This document shows, piece by piece, positions 5,959-12,520 of a DNA stretch of 20,900 bases (its first letter is position 1; each line of letters begins with the position of its first letter). The notes beneath the pieces were generated by a model. It was not told the DNA's origin. It saw only the letters and a program-made list of their open reading frames with translations, and made no database searches. The position numbers were made by a program, and so were the translations under genes. Origin of the DNA: a virus; the IMG/VR virus record IMGVR_UViG_3300035698_008573, positions 1 through 20,900 of that record. One strand, written 5' to 3'.

Positions 5959-6208
5959 TAAAGTTGTAAAACTTCACAAAGTTTCCACTAATTCAAAATT
6001 AATTACTCCAAGAGAGTTGTTAACAGAAATTTTAGATAATGAACAACTGCATGAAGAAACTAATGGATTGTTAGTAATCCAATTTGTTAATGATGGTTCT
6101 GCATTTGGGATAAAAGAAATTCATGCTTCAAATTTGGATCATGTTGAAAGTGTCGCTCTTGCAGAATTGTTAAAAATTAAATCCTTAAAATGTTTATCAG
6201 GGGAATAA
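5951..6208 (+). CDS. hypothetical protein, 85 aa
   Basis: ATG 5951 lies in the last codons of the previous gene, with TTGAGG about 7 nt upstream. The protein is small and alpha/beta: an N-terminal basic start, helix TPRELLTEILDNEQL, strand LLVIQFVNDG, strand IKEIHASNL, helix HVESVALAELLKI. This pattern suggests a compact two-layer domain. Similar small alpha/beta proteins with a 'xVIxxxDDG' strand are common among phages, without a role I can name. Confidence 0.6.
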   Translation: MDDKVVKLHKVSTNSKLITPRELLTEILDNEQLHEETNGLLVIQFVNDGSAFGIKEIHASNLDHVESVALAELLKIKSLKCLSGE

Positions 6209-6209
6209 A

Positions 6210-6479
6210 ATGCACTTCAAAAAGAATAAACTATCTGTAGCAATCGCGTTAGCTTTGCTAACTCTACAAAGTTGTGCAAATGATACTGCTGCTTTATTAG
6301 AAGCAGTTTCATTAACTGAATGTGAAATTGGGGAAATTACCCTGAATGGTGAAATCGCAACAGGGGCCACATTGAATCCTTTCGCAACTGCAAGGCTTTA
6401 TGTAAATTTAAAAGAAGTTCACACAAAAGAAACCCTTCCTAAAAAATGTGATCAATCAGGAGAAACACAAGATGAATAA
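6210..6479 (+). CDS. probable lipoprotein, 89 aa
   Basis: ATG 6210 has CAGGGGAATAAA as SD. The N-terminus has Lys residues (FKKNK), a hydrophobic core (LSVAIALALLTL) and LQSC with C22, a fair lipobox (L-x-S-C) followed by A-N-D; the predicted mature protein is about 68 aa, acidic, with two more Cys. Asp at +3, not +2, gives no clear inner-membrane retention signal, so the outer membrane is possible. Small phage lipoproteins are known as receptor blockers (T5 Llp is the model) or as Rz1-type spanins; the lack of Pro-rich sequence and of an i-spanin overlap argues against Rz1. Function is inferred only. Confidence 0.65.
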   Translation: MHFKKNKLSVAIALALLTLQSCANDTAALLEAVSLTECEIGEITLNGEIATGATLNPFATARLYVNLKEVHTKETLPKKCDQSGETQDE

Positions 6480-6726
6480 AGTCACTATGCTTTGTGTAAA
6501 AGCAGGCAGAAGAGTTAAAGGTAAAGGAAAAAACAAATCTGTTGATTCAGATTTTAATGTTGAATTTAACTTTCCTTTAACTGGGTCCAAACATAACAAA
6601 AAATTCTTCAGGGAAAACCCTAGAGGAAAATTTGTGCTTCAAGGTTTATCTAAAGAAGCTGCTGAAGATTATCAAGTTGGCAAGCTTTATGAATTCTCTA
6701 TTACTTCTTCTAAAGGCGAGAAATAG
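6472..6726 (+). CDS. hypothetical basic protein, 84 aa
   Basis: ATG 6472 is set by CAGGAG (about 9 nt upstream); an in-frame GTG at 6448 has no SD. The product has a Lys-rich loop (GRRVKGKGKNKS) between short beta strands (FNVEFNFPLTG, KFVLQGLSK, YEFSITSS), suggestive of a small beta-barrel that binds RNA or DNA. It is the last gene before the packaging/head cluster. No family recognised. Confidence 0.6.
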   Translation: MNKVTMLCVKAGRRVKGKGKNKSVDSDFNVEFNFPLTGSKHNKKFFRENPRGKFVLQGLSKEAAEDYQVGKLYEFSITSSKGEK

Positions 6727-6833
6727 AAACAGAATTTCCCTGCTTCCCTGTTCCAACTTTTAATTAGCCTTTAAGTTGTAGCATTAGCGTTAGACTCCTA
6801 AAACGAAACGCTTTGGGGAGTAGGGAAACCTAA
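6727..6833. promoter_or_regulatory. intergenic control region before terminase
   Basis: This 107-nt gap has several complementary pieces: CAACTT (6753-6758) with AAGTTG (6773-6778); TTTCCCT (6735-6741) with AGGGAAA (6822-6828); and ACTCCT...GGGAGT (6794-6821, one mismatch inside) as a hairpin. A weak promoter-like pair TTGTAG (6776-6781) - 17 nt - TAAAAC (6799-6804) is present. It could start late transcription or hold the packaging recognition site, which often lies near terminase genes. Neither role is shown. Confidence 0.35.
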
Positions 6834-6839
6834 TTGATT

Positions 6840-8369
6840 ATGAATAACTATAATTTTGCAGAAATAGAAGAATTCGATCCACTTCCTTCGATCAGTGAAG
6901 CGTTGTGCGAATTCGATCACTCTTTAGATTCTGCAAATGATTCTCCTTTTGGTGAAGAAAGATTACTTCCTGAAAATGGAATGCATGAAATAGATTTAAC
7001 AATTCCACAAATGGAATTTTATAATCTTCAATGCAAATATCCTTTGTTTGTTGCAGGGTTTGGTTCAGGCAAATCTTCAACAATGGCTTTATGTGCAGTT
7101 TCAGATTTAATAAATTTTGCAGGTGCAGATGTTGCAGTTTATGCACCTACATTCGATCTATTAAAACTAATCATAATTCCAATGCTTGCAGAAATATTAT
7201 CTGATGGTGATTATCCTTTTAGCTACCACGGATCAGATCACATTTTTAAAGTTGCAGGTTATGGAAGAATAATTTGTAGAAGTTTAGATAATCCAACTCG
7301 AATTGTTGGCTATGAAACATTCAGGGCACATGCAGATGAATTAGATATTTTAACCGATGAAAAAGCAGAAGAAGCTTGGAATAAAATCATTGCCCGTAAT
7401 CGTCAAAAGGTTTATATCCGCAATGAAGATGGGAGAAAAATTCCTGTAACAAATAAAAAAGGAAATCCTAAAAGAGATAAGAATGGAAACATAAAATATA
7501 AGATGCATCTTAATAGGGTTTCAGCTTATACAACTCCTGAAGGATGGAAATTTGCCTATAAAAGATGGGTTAAATTAAAAGAAGATGGTGATGATTATGA
7601 AAAAGTTCATGCATCAACTTATTCAAATAAACATAACCTTCCAAGAGATTATATAAAGTCGTTAAAATCTTCTTATCCACCTGAATTATCAGATGCTTAT
7701 GTTTTAGGTTTATTCACTAACTTAACTTCAGGAAGAGTTTACAGAAATTTTGATAGAGTAAGAAACGCATCCCAAGAAACAGTTAATGGTAATGAAGAAT
7801 TGTTTGTTGGAATGGATTTTAATATTGAACATGGTGCCGCAGCTATTCATGTTAAAAGAAAGAATGAAGAAACAGGTAAAGAAGAATTACATGCTGTTGA
7901 TGAAATTTTTGATAGCTACGATACAGATGACACAATAAGAATTTTAAATGAAAGGTATCCTAGTAATCAGATAACAGTTTTTCCAGATGCTTCAGGAAGA
8001 AAAAGAACTTCAGGAGCATCAACAGGAGTTAATTCAAAAGGTGAAGCAACAGCCACGGATTTATTTAAATTAAATGAATCAGGATTTTATGTAGAAGTTA
8101 ATTTTACAAACCCATTAATTAAAGATCGAGTTGGGGCATTAGGTGGAAGAATTTGTAATGGAGAGCTAGAAAGATTTTATTTTATTAATATAGAAAAATG
8201 CCCTAACTTAACAGAAACATTTGAACAACAAGTTTGGTTAAATGGTGTTCCAGATAAATCAAAAGGTTTAGATCATTTAGGGGATGCTGCTGGATATTGT
8301 GTAGTTAAACTTTATCCACTTGCACATTCTTTATGTGGTTTCATTAACTCTAATAAAGTGAGTAATTAA
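6840..8369 (+). CDS. terL: phage terminase large subunit
   Basis: ATP-driven motor and nuclease that cuts concatemeric DNA and packs it into the prohead through the portal. From ATG 6840 the protein is 509 aa. Walker A is GFGSGKSS (73-80); the Walker B-like DELD (D166/E167) closes FRAHADELDIL; the RNase H-type nuclease acids are probably D326 (VGMDFN), D383 (FPDAS) and D478 or D482 (LDHLGDAAG). A Lys/Asn/Gly-rich insert of about 28 residues (195-222) interrupts the ATPase half, a loop seen in many phage enzymes of this class. AGGGA (6822-6826) is 13 nt from ATG 6840 but only 7 nt from an in-frame TTG 6834, so the start may be the TTG (+2 residues). No small subunit was recognised next to it. 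Confidence 0.92.
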   Translation: MNNYNFAEIEEFDPLPSISEALCEFDHSLDSANDSPFGEERLLPENGMHEIDLTIPQMEFYNLQCKYPLFVAGFGSGKSSTMALCAVSDLINFAGADVAVYAPTFDLLKLIIIPMLAEILSDGDYPFSYHGSDHIFKVAGYGRIICRSLDNPTRIVGYETFRAHADELDILTDEKAEEAWNKIIARNRQKVYIRNEDGRKIPVTNKKGNPKRDKNGNIKYKMHLNRVSAYTTPEGWKFAYKRWVKLKEDGDDYEKVHASTYSNKHNLPRDYIKSLKSSYPPELSDAYVLGLFTNLTSGRVYRNFDRVRNASQETVNGNEELFVGMDFNIEHGAAAIHVKRKNEETGKEELHAVDEIFDSYDTDDTIRILNERYPSNQITVFPDASGRKRTSGASTGVNSKGEATATDLFKLNESGFYVEVNFTNPLIKDRVGALGGRICNGELERFYFINIEKCPNLTETFEQQVWLNGVPDKSKGLDHLGDAAGYCVVKLYPLAHSLCGFINSNKVSN

Positions 8370-8370
8370 A

Positions 8371-9969
8371 ATGGCTAATCAAGTAACACAAGGTTCATCT
8401 TTAACAGAGCATCAGCTTTATGAAAGAAAAAAGTTTTCTAGAAGAGGAGTTAGGGATGCAATTGATGGAACTGATTCAGTAAAAAGGGCGCAAGAAGTTT
8501 ATCTTCCTATTCCTGCTGGAATGTTAATTGATTCAACTGCAACTAATGAATCAGATAAACCAACAAATTTTACAATGCAAGTTGGGGGCAAGGGTGGCAA
8601 TTCTGCATTCGATTCAACTTCTGTACCTTATTATCATCCCAATGCAGCTTACAGAGCATATTTGCAAAGAGCTAGATTCCCTGAAATTGCAATTCATACT
8701 TTACGAGGTTTGGTGGGAACTGCAATTCGTAAACCTATGACAATAAAACTTCCTTCAAGAATTAAATACATGGAAGAGAAAGCAACAAATGAAGGTTTAT
8801 CTATTTCAGAATTATTTGCACATTCGATTAGTGAAGTTTTGCAATCAGGAAATATTTCTTATGTTGTAGATATTAATCCTGTAACTAATCTTCCTTATAT
8901 ATCCGTTTATTCCGGTGAATCTGCAATTAATTGGTTGCAAGATCAAAACAGGGAAACACAAAGATCAGTTTTTAAATCTATGGAAGCTGAACAGGGTGAA
9001 TCTGAATTTGATATTAAAACTGTTTCTGCTTGCTATGTTTATTCTTGGGAACTCGATCCTGATGCTACAGGTAAAGGTTCAAAAACAGATAAACACATTA
9101 CACAAAGAAAATTTATTGATGATGAACTAAAAGAGCGGGTTATTCCAAATTTACAGGGAAAAGAGTTTGAAAAAATTCCTGTTGTTTATGTTGGAGCAAT
9201 TGAAAATATTCCTGATCCACAAACAGCACCTTTATCAGGTATTGCTGAAATTGCTTATTCTATTTATAGAAAAGATGCAGATATTTCCCAAGCTGAATAC
9301 ATGACTTGTAATCCAATTTTTGTAATTACAGGCAGTGACGCTAAAAGTGGAATTCCTGTTGCACATGGTTCAACTGTTGCTCTAATACTTCCCCATCCTG
9401 ATGCAAAAGCTTTTTACCCTAATACAGATACATCTGCTTTAGATCACATGGACAACAAACTTGAATCTTTATTTGCTGAAGCAGTTATTTATGGCGCATC
9501 AATAGTCGGTGCAGATAAAAAGGGTGTTGAAAAAGTGGAGACTGCAAAGCTTAGGCAGAATTCACAAGGTGCAACTTTAATAACTATTGTTACAAATGTT
9601 TTATCAGGTATAACTGATGCTCTAGAAATTTGTGCAGAAATAAAAGGTGCTTCACCTGATCAAATAGAAGTAACTTCACCAACTGATTTTTCAGAAAGAA
9701 CTTTATCCCCTCAAATGCTGCAAGCTCTTAATCAAATTGCTATGGCTGGAAATATGAGCGGTGAACAACTGTTTAACAATTTGCAGGAAGCAGGTTTTTA
9801 TTCTGATGAAACTACATGGGCGATTGAGAAAACAAAGATTGAAGCAGAAGGGCCAACAGGACAAGAATTAGCTGTTGATCTAGAACCGGACAAGAAAGAA
9901 AAGAAACCTAAGAAAGAAAAGAAAGAAAAGAAAGAAGTGAAGCCTTTCAAGCATAACGCGGATCAATAA
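8371..9969 (+). CDS. portal protein (DUF4055-like)
   Basis: The dodecameric ring at the capsid vertex through which DNA enters and leaves. It starts one base after the terminase stop, in the expected order, and at 532 aa has the usual length. Residues 28-46 (RDAIDGTDSVKRAQEVYLP) match the start of the DUF4055 portal family (RD-x-x-x-G-x-x-x-VK-x-A-x-x-YLP), then a core with beta-rich stem-clip features (IPVVYVGAIENIPD) and a helical crown region. The last about 25 residues are almost only Lys/Glu/Pro (KKEKKPKKEKKEKKEVK), encoded by a nearly pure purine tract; such a tail is unusual for a portal and may touch DNA or scaffold. Family call is from remembered pattern, not a search. Confidence 0.85.
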   Translation: MANQVTQGSSLTEHQLYERKKFSRRGVRDAIDGTDSVKRAQEVYLPIPAGMLIDSTATNESDKPTNFTMQVGGKGGNSAFDSTSVPYYHPNAAYRAYLQRARFPEIAIHTLRGLVGTAIRKPMTIKLPSRIKYMEEKATNEGLSISELFAHSISEVLQSGNISYVVDINPVTNLPYISVYSGESAINWLQDQNRETQRSVFKSMEAEQGESEFDIKTVSACYVYSWELDPDATGKGSKTDKHITQRKFIDDELKERVIPNLQGKEFEKIPVVYVGAIENIPDPQTAPLSGIAEIAYSIYRKDADISQAEYMTCNPIFVITGSDAKSGIPVAHGSTVALILPHPDAKAFYPNTDTSALDHMDNKLESLFAEAVIYGASIVGADKKGVEKVETAKLRQNSQGATLITIVTNVLSGITDALEICAEIKGASPDQIEVTSPTDFSERTLSPQMLQALNQIAMAGNMSGEQLFNNLQEAGFYSDETTWAIEKTKIEAEGPTGQELAVDLEPDKKEKKPKKEKKEKKEVKPFKHNADQ

Positions 9970-10104
9970 ATGCCTTGTTTTATTTATGCTAAAGACCAAA
10001 AAGCTTTTTATGAAAGAAGGAAAGCTTTTTATCAAAAGTATAAAGCTAAAGGATTAACTTCAAGAAAAATAGATTCTTTGTGGTATAGAAAAAATGGCTA
10101 TTAA
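9970..10104 (+). CDS. 44-aa basic protein between portal and minor head gene
   Basis: ATG 9970 directly follows the portal stop (TAA-ATG) and the frame ends at TAA 10102-10104, overlapping the next gene by 11 nt. GGATC just upstream is a poor SD, so re-initiation after the portal is likely. The peptide is Lys/Tyr-rich, with an internal duplication AFYERRK / AFYQKYK and a C-terminal ILxxWYRKNGY-like end (SRKIDSLWYRKNGY). It fills the only gap between portal and minor head gene. Unknown; could be a small virion or DNA-binding protein. Confidence 0.55.
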   Translation: MPCFIYAKDQKAFYERRKAFYQKYKAKGLTSRKIDSLWYRKNGY

Positions 10105-11203
10105 AAAGAACGTTACTGATTTTTACATCAGAAGAACACAAACGTTATTAAGAGCAGCAGAAGGTGAAGCTCTTGAAATGTCTAAAGTGTTTGATGAAGT
10201 AAATGTAAGAATCATTAATTACATAAAGACTCTGAAAATTAACCCTAACACCAAAACAGGAAGGGCAACTGTTAGGGCTAGAGTTAGAAGAGAATTGAAA
10301 AAATTCTATGGTGAAGAATTCCCTGCTGAATTAAAAGAAATGTCTGCTTTACTGGTAGAAAAAGAAATTACTTGGAATCAAAAACTTCTAACTGATATTG
10401 ATGAAGCAAAAAGAATTTCTATCCCTAAGAAAACTAAAGTTGTAAAAAGAGCAGCTAATAAAACTTATCAAGGTGCAAAGTTTTCAACACACATTAAAAA
10501 AGAATTCGCTACACATGCAAAGAAAGCAGAAAAGATTTTAAGAACTGGTTTTGTTCAGAGTGAAAGCATAGCAACAATTGAAAAGAATTTAATGCAAGCA
10601 ACTGGAAAAACTAGAGCTAATGTAAAAACAATTACACGATCTTATTTTATGCATAATGCACAAGAAGCAAAATCAGAAGTATTTCAATTGAATCCTGATG
10701 TTGTTAATGGTGTAATTTGGATGTCAACTCTTGATAACAGAACCACACCTTTGTTATGTGGTATCAGGGATGGGAAAGAATACGATTTAGAGCGGAACCC
10801 GATAGGGCATGAAATACCTTGGGATGCTGGCCCTGCTCGTCTTCACTGGAATTGCAGGAGTGATTCTGTACCTTCCATTGTAGGAGTCTCTGATACAGGC
10901 AGGAGGGCTTCTGTAGACGCTGGAGAGAACTATAAGAGGGGAGACAACACAACCAGAACAGGGAAGGTTAGAAAGCCCTTAAAAGCCGATAGAGATAAAG
11001 GTTTATTTTCGATTAAGCAGCACACAACGGGCACAAAATATGAAGGTTGGTTAAAAGAGCAATCAAGAACAAATATTAATTATGTTTCAGATGTTTTAGG
11101 AAACAAAACGAATGCAAAACTTTTCAGGGATGGAAAAGTTTCTTTGCAGCAACTAGCAATGGAAAATCCTGTTGCTAGACCTTTAACCGTTAGATCAATT
11201 TAA
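10094..11203 (+). CDS. minor head protein, Mu gpF / SPP1 gp7 type
   Basis: Head morphogenesis protein normally encoded just after the portal; it binds the portal vertex and in some phages is ejected with DNA. The family signature is clear: TLDNRTTPLLCGIRDGKEY (212-230) with C222, then H251-W-N-C254-RS, the paired Cys/His motif of the family's C-terminal domain. The first 200 residues are helical and basic. ATG 10094 has no strong SD and lies inside the 44-aa gene, so coupling is likely. Odd: about 10790-10980, which encodes this conserved domain, has about 50% GC by hand count, compared with about 33% on both sides, hinting at recombination. Confidence 0.85.
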   Translation: MAIKKNVTDFYIRRTQTLLRAAEGEALEMSKVFDEVNVRIINYIKTLKINPNTKTGRATVRARVRRELKKFYGEEFPAELKEMSALLVEKEITWNQKLLTDIDEAKRISIPKKTKVVKRAANKTYQGAKFSTHIKKEFATHAKKAEKILRTGFVQSESIATIEKNLMQATGKTRANVKTITRSYFMHNAQEAKSEVFQLNPDVVNGVIWMSTLDNRTTPLLCGIRDGKEYDLERNPIGHEIPWDAGPARLHWNCRSDSVPSIVGVSDTGRRASVDAGENYKRGDNTTRTGKVRKPLKADRDKGLFSIKQHTTGTKYEGWLKEQSRTNINYVSDVLGNKTNAKLFRDGKVSLQQLAMENPVARPLTVRSI

Positions 11204-11226
11204 TTTAAATCAGGTGGAAAAATATT

Positions 11227-12096
11227 ATGTTTGATAAATATGGGAATTTTATTTTAACAGCCCCAAGAACAAGTTCTTTTAATCGTGAATCAAAACTTGA
11301 AAGAATGTTTTCAATGGGGATGATTCAATGTGAAGGTGAAGATGCTGATGAAGGTTTATCTTTTGCAACAAAAGAAGCTTTTGAAGAAGCTGTTTCAAAA
11401 GCTTCTGCACCTTTAGTTGAATCTGCTGTTGAAAAAGCAACTAAAGGCTTATCTGGTAAGAATAAAGAATTGCTTGGAATTATTGCAGGGAATAAAGAAA
11501 CTCTTTCAAAAATTGATGGTGTCGATATTGACGGTTTAATAAAGTTTGCTGCTGAAGTAGATCAGAATGAAATTCTAAAACTTGCAAAAGAAGGTAAGCA
11601 TGAAGAAGCAATTGCAAAAGCTTTAGAAATTTCTAATGTTGAACATTCAACAGAATTAAAATCTATTCAGGATGAACTAACAAAATCCAGTGAAAGTAAT
11701 TCTTCATTAACAACACACCTTTCTGAGCTTCTAATTGATAATGCAGTTTCATCAGCTTTTGCAAAAGCTCTAGGGCATGTTGAAGCATCTTCTGATGCTG
11801 TTCTATTTGCACAAACTGTTTTTACTGTTGAAGATGGAAAAGTTGTTGCAAGAGATTCAGAAGGTGAACTTTTAGCAGGTGAAAAAGGTGTTCTAACTAT
11901 TGCTGAATGGGTAGAACAAAGAAAAGAAGATAAACCACACTGGTTTCCTACTTCTAGTGGTGGAATTTTTAAAGGTGGAGCCGATCAGTCTAATTTAGAA
12001 GGTGGTGATGCAGCATTAGTTGCTGCTGCTGAAAAAGGCCCTAATGCATTACGAAAGCACAAAGCAGCAGTTAAAAAAGCTGCTTCAGGTGGGTAA
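11227..12096 (+). CDS. scaffold-like head protein, 289 aa
   Basis: ATG 11227 has ATCAGGTGG as SD. The protein is Ala/Glu/Lys/Ser-rich and strongly helical: EAFEEAVSKASAPLVESA, then a repeated pattern around residues 75-130, a coiled-coil-like part (TELKSIQDELTKSSE) and a Gly/Ala-rich end with ALRKHKAAVKKAASGG. The composition, position between minor head protein and coat gene, and the HWFPTSSGG-type tail before the basic end are those of internal scaffolding proteins that guide coat assembly and leave the prohead. No protease domain is seen. A perfect terminator follows. Confidence 0.6.
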   Translation: MFDKYGNFILTAPRTSSFNRESKLERMFSMGMIQCEGEDADEGLSFATKEAFEEAVSKASAPLVESAVEKATKGLSGKNKELLGIIAGNKETLSKIDGVDIDGLIKFAAEVDQNEILKLAKEGKHEEAIAKALEISNVEHSTELKSIQDELTKSSESNSSLTTHLSELLIDNAVSSAFAKALGHVEASSDAVLFAQTVFTVEDGKVVARDSEGELLAGEKGVLTIAEWVEQRKEDKPHWFPTSSGGIFKGGADQSNLEGGDAALVAAAEKGPNALRKHKAAVKKAASGG

Positions 12097-12106
12097 CTTT
12101 AACTGA

Positions 12107-12140
12107 AAATAAAGGGGTGTTTAAACGCACCCCTTTATTT
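12107..12140 (+). terminator. perfect 13-bp stem-loop, probably bidirectional terminator
   Basis: AAATAAAGGGGTG (12107-12119) pairs exactly with CACCCCTTTATTT (12128-12140) around an 8-nt loop TTTAAACG. The GC core flanked by A and T runs gives a T-rich 3' side on both strands. It sits directly after the scaffold-like gene and 11 nt before the next ATG, so read-through must be partial, or a promoter is hidden nearby. Confidence 0.75.
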
Positions 12141-12151
12141 AGGAATTTAAA

Positions 12152-12520
12152 ATGTCTGCAATAGCAATAACAGTAAGTATCGGACCGAATTCAGAAGGTT
12201 CCATTTCAATAGGAAAAATTAATTCTGTTGGGGAGTTTGGTCAACTTGCACAAGTTGGAAAAAATATTGCAGTTATTAATATTTCTGATTTTCCTTTTAC
12301 CCTTCAGGAAGCAAAAGAAGTTTTAACTGTTGGGGAATGGGAAGGAATTGAAACTTTAATTCACAAAAGGAAATGGAGATTCAAAAATGAAATATCAACA
12401 GCAGGAGATATTCAAGAATTAGTTGAACAAGGTGGAATTACAGTAACTTGGAATTATGCAAAAAATTATTTAGGAAGAACAATAAATGGAACATTAATTA
12501 CTGATGGTGATTTTATATAA
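12152..12520 (+). CDS. hypothetical virion-associated protein, 122 aa
   Basis: ATG 12152 follows the terminator with AGGAA (12141-12145) as SD. The protein is beta-rich with Gly at strand ends, ending in YAKNYLGRTINGTLITDGDFI. A repeat-like motif NSEGSISIGKINS / ...EVLTVGEWEG is seen but no family is recognised. Its stop overlaps the ATG of the beta-helix protein by one base, so the two probably make parts of the same structure. Confidence 0.6.
   Translation: MSAIAITVSIGPNSEGSISIGKINSVGEFGQLAQVGKNIAVINISDFPFTLQEAKEVLTVGEWEGIETLIHKRKWRFKNEISTAGDIQELVEQGGITVTWNYAKNYLGRTINGTLITDGDFI

Noticed and set aside
8528-9130. Second + strand frames inside the portal gene (8528-8740, 8915-9130)
   Set aside because: Fully inside the portal, no SD, Leu/Ile/Gln-rich text typical of shifted AT-rich genes.
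10764-10952. Antisense frame in the GC-rich island of the minor head gene
   Set aside because: Covers the conserved Cys/His domain on the other strand; no start signal.
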